Shown: positions 1 through 11,650, counted from the stretch's first letter. The stretch is DNA of 64,000 bases from Geodermatophilus normandii (GCF_003182485.1 NZ_QGTX01000001.1:2930001-2994000); one strand, 5' to 3'. Translations and numbers: made by a program. The notes: generated by a model not told the origin, from the sequence alone.

Positions 1-1776
1 GCGGGCGGGGCGCCCCGCCGGCTCACCGACGCCCCGCTGGGGGCCGGCGCTCCGGTGTGGTCACCGGACTCCCGCCGGCTGGCCTTCGTGGCCCGCGTCC
101 CGGAGGCCGGCCGCTACGGCACGGCCGAGGGGGTGCCGCCGGAGGCCGAGCCGCCGCGGCTGGTCACCCGGCTGCGGCACCGCGTCGACGACGTCGGGTA
201 CACCGCCGACCGGCCCAGCTGCGTGTTCGTCCTCGACCTGCCCGCCGACCCGTTCGACGACACCGCCGAGCTCCCGCAGGCGCGCCAGGTGACCGACGGC
301 CGTGGCGAGGACACCGACGTCGCCTGGTCGCCCGACGGCCGGACGCTGGCCTTCGTCTCCGCCCGGCACGCCCGTGCCGACCGCGACCTGGTGCGCGACG
401 TCTGGCTGGTGCCGGTGACCGGGGGCGAGCCGCGGCGGGTCACCCGCGGCCGCGGCGAGTGCCGGCTGCCGGCGTTCGACCCGGCCGGTGCGGCCCTCTA
501 CGTCACGGCCCGTCCCGACCTCGGCCCCGACGGCCTCGACGTCGCCGCGCGGGGCCTGACCCTGTGCCGGGTGCCGGTCGCCGGCGGCCCGCTGCAGCCG
601 GTGCTCGACCCGCGGGAGCACCACCGCGGCGACGACACCCCGGCGACGGTGCTGGCCGGGGGAGCGGCGCTGGTCGGCGTCGAGCGGCGCGGGTCGGTGG
701 CGCTGCTGCGGGTGCCCCTCGACGGCGGCACGCCCGAGACGCTGGTCGACGGGCCGTTCACGGTGCGCGGGTTCGGCACCGGCGGCGGGGTCGTCGTCGC
801 CACCGTCGCGCACGACCGGTCGGCGGGGGAGCTGGTGGCCCTGACGCCCGGGCGGCGGCGGCTGCTCACCGGCTTCGGGTCCGCGCTCGGGGCCACCGGA
901 CGGCTGCACCGCAGCACCGAGCGCACCGCCGTCGCGCCCGACGGCACGCGGGTGCACGGCTGGGTCACCGTGCCCGAGGGCCCCGGCCCCCACCCGGTGC
1001 TGCTGACCGTGCACGGCGGGCCGTTCACCCAGTACGGCTGGTCGCTGCTCGACGAGACGCAGGTGTACGTGTCGGCCGGCTACGCCGTGGTGCAGTGCAA
1101 CCCGCGCGGGTCGTCGGGCTACGGGGAGGAGCACGCCCGCGCCGTCGTCGGTGCGTGGGGCGAGCGGGACGCCGACGACGTCCTGGCCTTCCTCGACGCC
1201 GCGCTCGCCGACCCCGCGCTCGACGCCGACCGGGTGGGCGTCCACGGCGGCTCCTACGGCGGCTTCCTCACCGCGCTGCTGCTCACCCGCACCGACCGCT
1301 TCGCCGCCGCCGTCGTGGAACGGGCGGTGACCGACCCGGTCTCCTTCGCGGGCTCCAGCGACATCGGCTGGTGGTACGCCGCCGCCTACATGGGGCCCGA
1401 CCCGGTGAGCCCCCTGGCGGAGGCGGCGAGGATCCGGACGCCCACCCTCGTCGTGCACTCCGAGCAGGACGAGCGCTGCCCGGTCGAGCAGGGCCGCCGG
1501 CTGTTCGTGGCGCTGCAGCAGCGCGGCGTGCCCAGTGCGCTGCTGCTCTTCCCGGGTGAGGGCCACGAGCTGTCCCGTTCCGGCCGCCCCCGGCACCGGC
1601 TGGCCCGCTTCGAGCACCTGCTCGCGTGGTGGGACCGCTGGCTGCCCGTCGAGGTTCAGGCGAGCCGCAGCCGCGCGCCCTCGGCGGACACCACGAGCCG
1701 CCCGTCCATCCGCGTGCAGGGGAAGACCGCCACGTGGCCGGAGCCGGGCACCGGCAGCCCGCCGTCGATCTCGTAG
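1..1776 (+). CDS. S9 family prolyl oligopeptidase-like serine peptidase, 5' end missing
   Basis: The reading frame is open from the first base, so the start lies upstream of the window. The N-terminal two thirds has WD40/PD40-like beta-propeller repeats (VAWSPDGRTLAFVSA near base 330). The C-terminal alpha/beta-hydrolase domain carries the S9 triad: nucleophile Ser in HGGSYGG (about base 1250), Asp in HSEQDE (about 1460) and His in GEGHE (about 1560). Family members cleave short peptides, usually in the cytosol; the substrate cannot be read here. The recognisable domain ends near WWDRWL at about base 1640, yet the frame runs 121 bases into the convergent neighbour, so the last 40 or so residues look like read-through after loss of an earlier stop. 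Family assignment is firm; the exact natural end is not. Confidence 0.93.
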   Translation, partial: AGGAPRRLTDAPLGAGAPVWSPDSRRLAFVARVPEAGRYGTAEGVPPEAEPPRLVTRLRHRVDDVGYTADRPSCVFVLDLPADPFDDTAELPQARQVTDGRGEDTDVAWSPDGRTLAFVSARHARADRDLVRDVWLVPVTGGEPRRVTRGRGECRLPAFDPAGAALYVTARPDLGPDGLDVAARGLTLCRVPVAGGPLQPVLDPREHHRGDDTPATVLAGGAALVGVERRGSVALLRVPLDGGTPETLVDGPFTVRGFGTGGGVVVATVAHDRSAGELVALTPGRRRLLTGFGSALGATGRLHRSTERTAVAPDGTRVHGWVTVPEGPGPHPVLLTVHGGPFTQYGWSLLDETQVYVSAGYAVVQCNPRGSSGYGEEHARAVVGAWGERDADDVLAFLDAALADPALDADRVGVHGGSYGGFLTALLLTRTDRFAAAVVERAVTDPVSFAGSSDIGWWYAAAYMGPDPVSPLAEAARIRTPTLVVHSEQDERCPVEQGRRLFVALQQRGVPSALLLFPGEGHELSRSGRPRHRLARFEHLLAWWDRWLPVEVQASRSRAPSADTTSRPSIRVQGKTATWPEPGTGSPPSIS

Positions 1777-3647
1777 CGGGAGTTGGTCACCTTGCGGCGG
1801 GTGGCGGCCGGGTCGTCGGGGCCCGCGGGCGGCGCGTCGGGCCGCAGCAGGACGACGACCTCGGTGCAGCCCGCGGGCCAGGTCCAGCGCAGCCGGTCGC
1901 CGGCGAGGGCCAGGCCGGTGACCGGCGGCAGGGCCGCGGCCCCGGGAGGTGCCGCCGTGGGGGGTGCGGCCGCGGGGGAGGCGACCTCCGGGGAGGCGAC
2001 GCCCAGCCGGGAGGCGACCACGACGTAGCCGGCGACCGGGCCGTGGCCGCCGTCCTCCAGCGCCGTGGTGGCGGTCGACCCGATCACCTGGCGGGTGCCG
2101 TCGGGCCGCACGCGCAGCACCCGGTACTCGACCGGGCCGGGGGAGGCCGACGCCGTCCAGCGCACCTCGCGGGCGCCGCCGGGAGCCGGGGCGACGACGA
2201 CGCCGGTGGCCGGCGCGACGCCCAGCGCGGCGAGCTGCGCCTGCGCGGCGGGGTGGTCGGCGACCGCGCGGAGGGCGGCGAGCAGCGCGACCTCGCGCTC
2301 GCGTCCGGACGCCGGCGCCGCGACCACGGCGGCGTCGGCAGCGGCCAGCGCGGCACGGGAGGCGGCGAGGAGCTCCGCGGCGTCCTCGCCGGCCGGGCCG
2401 GGCACGTCCGCGGCCTCGGCGGCCAGCCGCTCGAGCGTGGCGGCGGCCGCGGCGTGCCGGCGCGCGGCCAGCAGCGGCGCGACCGTCCGCCACGACCCCT
2501 CCGCGCGGGCGGCGGCCTCGGCGGCCTCGTCCTGGACGGCGCGGATCGGCGGGTGCACGCCCCCGGCCGCGGCCAGCGCGGCGGCCGCGTGCCGGGCGGC
2601 GGCGCGCGGCCGCCCGGCACGCATCGCGGCGCGGGCGGCGGACACCTCGGCGGACCAGTCGGGCGTCCCGCCCGGGCGCACGGCGGGCGGGGGAGGGGAC
2701 GGCGCGACCGGGGAGCCGGCCTCGCCGGCCAGCGCGGCGACCACGGCGGAGGCCCGCTGCGGGTCCAGACCGGCCGCCATCGCCTCCTGCACGAGGACGT
2801 CCGCGTCGGCGGGGGTGAGCCGGTCCTCGACGAGCACGGCGGCGGCGACCCGCGGGCGCAGGGCCTCGCGGACGTCGTCGGCCAGCGCGTCGAGGTACGC
2901 GCCCGGGTCGCCGTCGACCAGGAGCGCGCCGACGGCGGCCAGCAGGTCGTCGACCAGGGCCCGCCGCCGGTCGGGTCGGCGCTGGCGGTTGAGGACCAGC
3001 AGCGCGTCGCGGCGGCGTCGCACGGTGTCGCGGTCCGCCGTCGGTGGGAGCTCGAGGAACGCGTGCAGGCTCGGCACGCGGGCGCCCTCGATCCGGCCGA
3101 GCTCCTCCAGGCCGCCGCGGACCTGCCGCAGGACGGCGTCGCCGGTGCCCGGTCCGGAGCCGAGCTGCCGGTGCCGCCGGAGGCGCTCGGCGAAGGCGGC
3201 GTCGTCGATGCCCGCGGCGGCGGCCAGCCCGCGCAGGCCCTCGACCTTGTCGGCCGGCACCCCGCCGAAGCGCTCGGCCAGCCGCTCCAGGGCGGCGTCG
3301 AGCTCGGCGTACCGGGCGGCCTCCCGCCGGCTGCGCTCGGCACGGGTCTGCTCGGCCAGCCGGGCGCGGCCGTCGGCGGTGCGCAGCTGGGCGGCCAGCG
3401 CGTCGTGCGTCTGCAGCAGCGCCGTCACCAGCCCCCGGTACTTGGGGTGGTCGCGCTGCTTCTGCCAGAAGCCCCACACGTCGTCGACCCGGCGGGCCAC
3501 CTCGTCGTCGGGGAGGGGCACGTCCAGCGGGAGGTCGTAGACCTCGAAGGGATCGGAGGCGTCGGGGCCGCCGCGGGCCTCGATCGCGGCGAGGACCCGC
3601 TTGCGGTAGGCGTTGCCGTCGAAGGGAGGCAGCACGGGAGGCAGCAC
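1656..3647 (-). CDS. Putative co-chaperone-like protein, possible degenerate J-like segments and C-terminal Fn3-like domain
   Basis: 663 residues, not assignable to a named family with certainty. It is Ala/Arg-rich and largely helical in its first 400 residues. Two segments resemble worn J domains: one near residues 25-100 (FEVYDLPLD, then FWQKQRDHPKYRGLV) and one near 180-260 (LHAFLELPPTADRDTVRRRR). Neither has the HPD tripeptide needed to stimulate Hsp70. The C-terminal 170 residues look like beta-sandwich, fibronectin-III-type domains (LRWTWPAGCTEVVVLL). The gene starts 4 bases after the stop of the Hsp70-like gene on the same strand, so the two are cotranscribed and probably act together. 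The GTG start lies in a 12-bp tandem repeat that offers a second GTG 12 bases downstream. A co-chaperone role is inferred from position and weak resemblance. Confidence 0.75.
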   Translation of the reverse strand: MLPPVLPPFDGNAYRKRVLAAIEARGGPDASDPFEVYDLPLDVPLPDDEVARRVDDVWGFWQKQRDHPKYRGLVTALLQTHDALAAQLRTADGRARLAEQTRAERSRREAARYAELDAALERLAERFGGVPADKVEGLRGLAAAAGIDDAAFAERLRRHRQLGSGPGTGDAVLRQVRGGLEELGRIEGARVPSLHAFLELPPTADRDTVRRRRDALLVLNRQRRPDRRRALVDDLLAAVGALLVDGDPGAYLDALADDVREALRPRVAAAVLVEDRLTPADADVLVQEAMAAGLDPQRASAVVAALAGEAGSPVAPSPPPPAVRPGGTPDWSAEVSAARAAMRAGRPRAAARHAAAALAAAGGVHPPIRAVQDEAAEAAARAEGSWRTVAPLLAARRHAAAAATLERLAAEAADVPGPAGEDAAELLAASRAALAAADAAVVAAPASGREREVALLAALRAVADHPAAQAQLAALGVAPATGVVVAPAPGGAREVRWTASASPGPVEYRVLRVRPDGTRQVIGSTATTALEDGGHGPVAGYVVVASRLGVASPEVASPAAAPPTAAPPGAAALPPVTGLALAGDRLRWTWPAGCTEVVVLLRPDAPPAGPDDPAATRRKVTNSRYEIDGGLPVPGSGHVAVFPCTRMDGRLVVSAEGARLRLA
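3624..3647. repeat. 12-bp perfect tandem repeat at a start codon
   Basis: Two exact copies of GGGAGGCAGCAC. Read on the minus strand each copy supplies a GTG followed by Leu-Pro-Pro codons, so the partner protein of the Hsp70-like gene begins with a repeated Val-Leu-Pro-Pro and has two possible starts. Confidence 0.9.
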
Positions 3648-3651
3648 GCGC

Positions 3652-5358
3652 TCAGTCCTGCCGGCGGCGGATCCGGCCCACCTGTGCGCGCTCGCGGGCG
3701 ACGTCGGCCTGGCTGAGCGCCGCTCCGGTCTCGACGCGCACGGTGAGCGGCCGGTCGGCGAGCCCCTCGTGCAGCGCGGTGAGCTCGAGGATGCCGTCGA
3801 AGCCCATGCGCAGCACGACCTGGATCTCGGTGCCGGCCGGGTGACCGGGCGGGATGTCCTCGATGGAGGCCTCGGCGAGCAGCTTGGCGTCCTCGGGCCG
3901 GGTGGACTCCGTGCCGCCGCCCTGCTCGACGACGCGGATGGTCACCCGCCGCTGGTCGTCGTGCACGGTGCCGAAGGAGCGGCGCACGGCCACCGGCAGC
4001 CGGTCGTTGCGGTGCACGAGGAAGACCGTCGCCGGCTCGCCGAACCGGTCGAGCGCCAGGACGCCGAAGCCGCGGGAGACGGTGTTGAGGACCTCGATCT
4101 CCACCGTCCGCCGCACCTGCGCGGCCGAGAGCCCGAAGGCGTCGCCCAGGCGGGCGCAGGCGGCGTTGACGTCGGCGGGGGCGGCGTACTCCAGCGGCAT
4201 GCCGGAGCGCAGCTGTCCGCGGGTGACCAGGTCGGCGGTGAGCAGGCGCTCCAGCTGCTTCTTGCGCCCGTACACCGCGGCGCCCTTGGCGACGGCGAGG
4301 TCGGGGTCGTGCACCTCGGCGCGCACGCCCAGCTCGGCGGTGAGCCGCTGCGCGACGGCGGGCATCCGGGTCGAGCCGCCGACCAGCAGCACCCGGTCGA
4401 TGCGGTCGACGCCGCGGGCGCGGGCCGCGGCCACCGCCGCGCGGGTCAGCGCCATCGTGCGGTCGACCAGGCCCGCGGTGAGCCGCTCGAACTCCGCGCG
4501 GGTCACCGGCACGTCGACCCGGCGGCCGTCGTGCTCGACCGGCACGACGACGGAGTCGCGGACGCTCAGCTCGCGCTTGGCCCGCTCGGCGGCGAGCACC
4601 AGGGCCTGGCCGCCGGCGCCGTCGTCGAGGGGGTCCTCGGCGTCGGGGTGCGCGGCGAGGAAGGCGCGGGAGAGGTGGACGGCGAGCCTCTCGTCCCAGT
4701 CGGCGCCGCCGAGCTCGTGGTCGCCGTCGGTGGCGACCACGGCCAGCCGCCGGTCGGCCAGCTCCACGACCGCGACGTCGACGGTGCCGCCGCCGAGGTC
4801 GTAGACGAGCGCGACCTCCTCGAGGTGGTCCGACGGGCCGCCGCCGTCGAGGCGGGCGAAGCCGTAGGACAGCGCGGCCGCCGTCGGCTCGTTGATGACG
4901 TCGAGGACGGTCAGGCCGGCGTACTCGCCGGCCAGCCGGGTGGCCCGCCGCTCCTCGTCGCCGAAGTAGGCGGGCACGGTGATGACGACGTCGCGCACCG
5001 GGCCGGCGGTGGAGAAGGAGGTCTCGCTGACCAGCGCGCTGAGGACCAGGCTGCTCACCGCTGGCGCCGACCAGGACCGGCCGTGGCTGACGAACCGCCA
5101 GGTGCTGTCGCCCATGCGCCGCTTGACCAGCGTGCAGACGTCGTCGGGCCGGGCGCGGGCCAGGACGCGGGCGCGCTCGCCGGTGACGTAGTCGTCGGGG
5201 CCGACGAAGAGCACCACGCTGGGCAGCGTGGGCGCGCCGTCGAGGAGGGGGACGACGCGGGCGGTGCCGTCGTCGTCGACCTGCGCCAGGCAGCTGTAGG
5301 TGGTGCCGAGGTCGATCCCGTGGACGGTGGGGGAGGGCGAGGGGGCACCGGCCGGCAT
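3652..5358 (-). CDS. Hsp70 family protein without C-terminal lid
   Basis: 568 residues. The ATPase domain is complete: phosphate-1 motif GIDLGTTYSCL near residue 14, INEPTAAALSYG near 170, phosphate-2 VYDLGGGTVDV near 195 and the adenosine motif LLVGGSTRMP near 330. A beta-type substrate-binding segment follows, but the protein ends with FDGILELTALHEG and a short basic tail, so the alpha-helical lid and C-terminal tail of DnaK (about 620 residues) are absent. It is therefore a paralogue, not the housekeeping DnaK, and no dnaJ or grpE is adjacent. It is divergent from the TerD gene and directly upstream of the 663-residue partner. A TACCCT hexamer 7 bases upstream of the ATG suggests a leaderless transcript. 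Confidence 0.92.
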   Translation of the reverse strand: MPAGAPSPSPTVHGIDLGTTYSCLAQVDDDGTARVVPLLDGAPTLPSVVLFVGPDDYVTGERARVLARARPDDVCTLVKRRMGDSTWRFVSHGRSWSAPAVSSLVLSALVSETSFSTAGPVRDVVITVPAYFGDEERRATRLAGEYAGLTVLDVINEPTAAALSYGFARLDGGGPSDHLEEVALVYDLGGGTVDVAVVELADRRLAVVATDGDHELGGADWDERLAVHLSRAFLAAHPDAEDPLDDGAGGQALVLAAERAKRELSVRDSVVVPVEHDGRRVDVPVTRAEFERLTAGLVDRTMALTRAAVAAARARGVDRIDRVLLVGGSTRMPAVAQRLTAELGVRAEVHDPDLAVAKGAAVYGRKKQLERLLTADLVTRGQLRSGMPLEYAAPADVNAACARLGDAFGLSAAQVRRTVEIEVLNTVSRGFGVLALDRFGEPATVFLVHRNDRLPVAVRRSFGTVHDDQRRVTIRVVEQGGGTESTRPEDAKLLAEASIEDIPPGHPAGTEIQVVLRMGFDGILELTALHEGLADRPLTVRVETGAALSQADVARERAQVGRIRRRQD

Positions 5359-5365
5359 GGGCCGG

Positions 5366-5371
5366 AGGGTA
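5366..5371 (-). promoter_or_regulatory. Candidate -10 hexamer for the Hsp70-like gene
   Basis: TACCCT on the minus strand, lying 8 to 13 bases before the A of the ATG at 5358. It matches the actinobacterial TANNNT -10 and would place the transcription start at or one base from the start codon. No -35 is obvious, and no HspR-type HAIR inverted repeat is visible in the 97-bp divergent gap. Confidence 0.45.
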
Positions 5372-5455
5372 GCGGCGCCCCCTAGTCTCGGGGTGACGTG
5401 TCCGCCGCTCAGAGCGCAGGTCCGCCCCCGCGGGGAACCTGCCGGGAGGCCCTCC

Positions 5456-6451
5456 TTGGTCGACTACACGAAGCGCCAGAAGTCCCCGCCGCCGCAGCCG
5501 GAGACCCCACCGGCGCCGCCGCAGCCGCCGCCGCACCAGCCCCCGCCGCCACACCAGGGGCCGCCGCACCAGCCGCCCCCGACGCAGCCGTACGGGCAGC
5601 CCCCGTACCCGCCGCCGTACCCGCCGCCGGGCCAGCCGTACGGACAGCCTCCGTACCCGCCGCCGGGCCAGCCGTACGGGCAGCCTCCGTACCCGCCGCC
5701 GGGCCAGCCGTACGGCCAGCCGCCCCCGCCGCCGCAGCAGGACCCGTACGGGCAGCAGCAGTACGGGCAGCAGCAGTACGGGCAGCAGCCGCCGGCCCAG
5801 CCGGGCGGCGCGAACACGGGCAAGGTGTCGCTGACGAAGGCGGCGCCGTCGGTCTCGCTGACCAAGACGGCCGGCACCTCCGGCGTCCTGCGGGTCAACC
5901 TCAACTGGAACTCGAGGCCCGGCGGGGGCGGGGGCGGTGGCTTCCTCAAGCGGCTCGCCTCGGCCGCCGGCTCCGGGGCGATCGACCTGGACCTGGGCTG
6001 CCTCTACGAGTACGCCGACGGGTCCAAGGGCGTCATCCAGGCCCTGGGCAACGCCTTCCGCGGGCAGCACACCCTGGGCAACGGCCAGTCGATCGTCTGG
6101 CTGGACGGGGACGACCGGTCCGGTTCCAACAGCGGTGGCGAGAACCTGATGGTCGACCTGCAGCACACCGCGCTGATCCGCCGGGTCCTCGTGTTCGCGC
6201 TCATCTACGAGGGCGTGCCGAACTGGGGTCAGGCCGACGCCGTCGTCACGATGTTCCCGGCGAACGGGCCGCAGATCGAGGTGCGCCTCGACGAGCACGA
6301 CCCCCGCGCCCGGATCTGCGCGATCGCGATGATCGAGAACCAGGGCGGCCAGCTCGTCGTCAACCGCGAGGTGCGCTACGTGCACGGCGGGCAGGACGTC
6401 CTGGACCGCCAGTACGGCTGGGGCATGGACTGGACGCCCGGCCGCAAGTGA
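5456..6451 (+). CDS. Proline-rich TerD family protein
   Basis: 331 residues from TTG at 5456, chosen because GGGAGG sits 7 bases upstream and because longer alternatives run into non-coding sequence. Residues 1-120 are a disordered Pro/Gln/Gly/Tyr-rich region with PYGQPPYPPPGQ repeats. Residues 125-331 form a TerD domain: KVSLTKAAPSVSLTK, a Gly-rich spacer, LDLGCLYEYADGSKG, WLDGDDRSGS and ARICAIAMIENQGG. TerD domains bind calcium and belong to tellurite and stress systems of poorly known mechanism. The gene is divergent from the Hsp70-like gene, and no other ter gene (terA, terB, terC, terZ) is visible, so a link to tellurite is not implied. The low-complexity arm could serve condensation or surface interaction; that is inference. 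Confidence 0.88.
   Translation: MVDYTKRQKSPPPQPETPPAPPQPPPHQPPPPHQGPPHQPPPTQPYGQPPYPPPYPPPGQPYGQPPYPPPGQPYGQPPYPPPGQPYGQPPPPPQQDPYGQQQYGQQQYGQQPPAQPGGANTGKVSLTKAAPSVSLTKTAGTSGVLRVNLNWNSRPGGGGGGGFLKRLASAAGSGAIDLDLGCLYEYADGSKGVIQALGNAFRGQHTLGNGQSIVWLDGDDRSGSNSGGENLMVDLQHTALIRRVLVFALIYEGVPNWGQADAVVTMFPANGPQIEVRLDEHDPRARICAIAMIENQGGQLVVNREVRYVHGGQDVLDRQYGWGMDWTPGRK
5591..5722 (+). repeat. 36-bp imperfect tandem repeats coding PYGQPPYPPPGQ
   Basis: Near-identical 36-bp units begin at 5639 and 5675, with a related, slightly longer copy before them (5591) and a partial one after (5711). They code for the Pro/Tyr/Gly/Gln arm of the TerD protein. Copy number may vary between strains. Confidence 0.9.
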
Positions 6452-6462
6452 GCCGCTGAGCC

Positions 6463-6496
6463 GGCGCGCCCGGGGCTCACCAGCCCCGGGCGCGCC
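6463..6496. terminator. Bidirectional hairpin between terD-like and MBL genes
   Basis: A perfect 15-bp GC-rich stem (6463-6477 with 6482-6496) and 4-base loop between two convergent genes. Its right arm is inside the last codons of the MBL-fold gene. There is no U tract, as is usual in high-GC Actinobacteria. Confidence 0.7.
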
Positions 6497-7136
6497 ACTC
6501 CGGCAGCGACGGGCGCTCGGCCCCCAGCGTCGTGTCCCTGCCGTGCCCCGGGTACACCCACGTCTCGTCGGGGAGGACGGCGAACAGCCGCTGCTCGACG
6601 TCGCCGAGGAGGCTGGCGAACCGCTCCGGGTCCTGCTGGGTGTTGCCCACGCCGCCGGGGAAGAGGCTGTCGCCGGTGAAGACGTGGGTGCCGGAGTCGC
6701 CCTCCCCGCGCCACACCAGCGCGATGCTGCCCGGCGTGTGCCCGCGCAGGTGCACCACCTCGAGCGCCTGCTCGCCGACGGCGACCGTGTCGCCGTGCGC
6801 CACGGTCCGGTCCACCGGGACGGGCAGGTCGCCGGCGTCGGCGGCGTGCGCCACCGTCCGCGCCCCGGTCGCCGCGACGACGTCGGGCAGCGCGCGGTGG
6901 TGGTCCCAGTGCCCGTGCGTGGTGACGACGGTGCGCAGGTCGGCGTCGCCGATCAGGGTCCGCAGGGTCCCGGGCTCCGCGGCGGCGTCGACGAGCAGCG
7001 CCTGCCCGGTGGCGGTGCAGCGCAGCAGGTAGGCGTTGTTGGCCATCTCGCTGACCGCGACCTTGCTGATGGTCAGGCCGGGCAGCTCCCGCACGTCGGC
7101 CGGGCCGCCCACCTCGACGTCGCCGGTGTAGCTCAT
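6477..7136 (-). CDS. MBL-fold metallo-hydrolase, glyoxalase II-like
   Basis: 219 residues of metallo-beta-lactamase fold. The metal motif is THGHWDHH near residue 93; further ligands are the His of LRGHTPGS, the Asp of FTGDSLF and the His of YPGHGRDT near the C terminus. Size and motif order fit the small glyoxalase II-like hydrolases that act on thioesters such as S-acyl adducts; the substrate is not evident. The ATG at 7136 is preceded by GGAGG. The gene is divergent from the amidase across 47 bp and may share a control region with it. Confidence 0.88.
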   Translation of the reverse strand: MSYTGDVEVGGPADVRELPGLTISKVAVSEMANNAYLLRCTATGQALLVDAAAEPGTLRTLIGDADLRTVVTTHGHWDHHRALPDVVAATGARTVAHAADAGDLPVPVDRTVAHGDTVAVGEQALEVVHLRGHTPGSIALVWRGEGDSGTHVFTGDSLFPGGVGNTQQDPERFASLLGDVEQRLFAVLPDETWVYPGHGRDTTLGAERPSLPEWRARGW

Positions 7137-7171
7137 CGGGCCTCCGTTCGAGAAGTGTCGGCGACCGCGGA

Positions 7172-7177
7172 TACGGT
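7172..7177 (+). promoter_or_regulatory. Leaderless -10 hexamer of the amidase gene
   Basis: TACGGT sits at exactly -12 to -7 relative to the A of the ATG at 7184. That spacing predicts an mRNA beginning at the start codon and explains the lack of a Shine-Dalgarno sequence. Confidence 0.55.
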
Positions 7178-7183
7178 CGCCCC

Positions 7184-8613
7184 ATGGACGCTAGCGGAGC
7201 TCCGGGCGGCGCCCGGCTCGTCGGCCTGCCCGCCTCCGTCATCGCCGCGGGCGTGCGCTCCGGGCAGCTGTCCGCCGTCGACGTGGTGCGCGCCCACCTC
7301 GTCCACCTCGCCGACGCCGAGCCCCGGATCGGCGCGTTCCGCGTGGTCCGCGCGGAGGCGGCGCTCGCCGAGGCGGTCGCGGTCGACGCCCACCCGCGCC
7401 GGGGCACGCTGCCCCTGGCCGGCGTCCCGGTCGCGGTGAAGGACAACGTCGCGGTGGCCGGCGAGGTGGCCACCGACGGCTGCGCCGCCACCTCCGCCGG
7501 CCCGGCCGCCGCCGACCACGAGGTCGTCGCCCGGCTGCGCGCCGCGGGCGCCGTCGTCGTCGGGATCACCCGCGTCCCCGAGCTGTGCCTCTACGCCGCC
7601 ACCGACGGCCCGGGCACGGTCACCCGCAACCCGTGGGACACCGCCCGCTCGCCGGCCGGCAGCTCCGGGGCGCCGCCGCCGCGGTCGCCGCGGGCGTCGT
7701 CCCGCTGGCGCACGGCAACGACGGCATGGGCTCGCTGCGGCTGCCCGCCGCGGCGTGCGGCCTGGTGACGCTCAAGCCCGGCCGTGGCGTGCTGCCCGGC
7801 GGGATCGGCGCCGACGACTGGTCGGGCATGGCCGTCAACGGGGTCCTCGCCACCACGGTCGACGACGTCGCGCTGGGCACGGCCGTCCTGGCGGGGGAGA
7901 CCTCGGCGCTCGACTGGACGGGGCCGTCCGACCCGGGCCGGCCGCTGCGGATCGCCGTCGCGCGGCGCTCCCCGGTGCCCGGCGCACGCCCCGACGGGCC
8001 CGCGCGGGCGGCGGTCGAGCGGACGGCCCGGCTGCTGCGCGGCGCCGGCCACGTCGTCGTCGAGAAGGACCCGGTGATCCCGCCCGGGGCCGCGCTGGGC
8101 GGCATCGCCCGCTGGCTGGCCGGCGCAGAGGACGACGCCGCCTTCCTCGGCCTCGACCGCGCGGCCCTGCAGCCGCGCAGCCGCACGCACGCCCGGCTGG
8201 GCCGGCTGGTGCGGCGGGCCGGGCTGGTGCGGCCGCGGACGGCCGAGCGGTTCCGCGAGCGGACGGCGGCGTTCTTCGCCGACGACGACCTCGACGTGCT
8301 GCTGACGCCGATCACCAACGGCCCGCCGCTGCCGGCGCGGCCCTGGCACGAGCGCGGGTTCCTGGCCAACGTCACGGCCAACTCCCGCTGGGCGCCGTGG
8401 GCCGCGCCGTGGAACCTGGCCGGTGTCCCGGCGGTCGTGCTGCCTGCGGGGACGCGCCCCGAGGGGCACCCGCTGGCGGTCCAGCTCGTGGGCCCCCCGG
8501 GCAGCGAGACGCGACTACTCTGGCTGGCCGGAGAGCTGGAACGCCGCGCGCCCTGGCGCCGTCACGCGCCGGTCTTCGACCCCGCCGGAGTGCCGTCCCC
8601 GGCTCCCGTCTGA
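7184..8613 (+). pseudogene. Amidase signature family enzyme, interrupted by a one-base frameshift
   Basis: The N-terminal frame (from ATG 7184) holds the catalytic Lys in VAVKDNV (about residue 86) and the cis-Ser in SPAGSSG (about 160). The signature then continues only in the next frame, as AAAVAAGVVPLAHGNDG and GSLRLPAAACGLVTLKP, which runs to the stop at 8613. The joint is a run of four G at 7667-7670; a fifth G would restore SPAGSSGGAAAAVAAG and a single protein of about 476 residues. The family hydrolyses carboxamides. Every expected catalytic residue survives, and no other lesion is visible, so this is either a very recent mutation or a sequencing error. The Met in GNDGMGS replaces a usual Gly. 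Confidence 0.85.
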
Positions 8614-8752
8614 GCACCCGCACCAGGCGGCAACGTCGTCGTCGTCACGGATTGCGCGCGGGCCGTGACGGCGTTGCCCGTATCGACATCTCGACACCAC
8701 CACCGTGGGCCCCGGCACGACCGGCCGGCCCGGCTGACCGACAGGGATCACA

Positions 8753-11650
<2,898 letters not shown>

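Noticed and set aside
5591..5722. CRISPR-like array
   Set aside because: Repeats are directly abutted, have no unique spacers and code in frame for a Pro-rich protein arm.
7640..7760. Programmed frameshifting in the amidase
   Set aside because: No slippery heptamer or downstream stimulator is apparent, the required shift fits simple loss of one G, and amidases are not known to use recoding.
8643..8670. Inverted repeat CGTCACGG/CCGTGACG before uvrA as an SOS operator
   Set aside because: It does not resemble the actinobacterial LexA box and has a 12-base spacer. It could be a weak terminator for the amidase gene, but nothing decides it.
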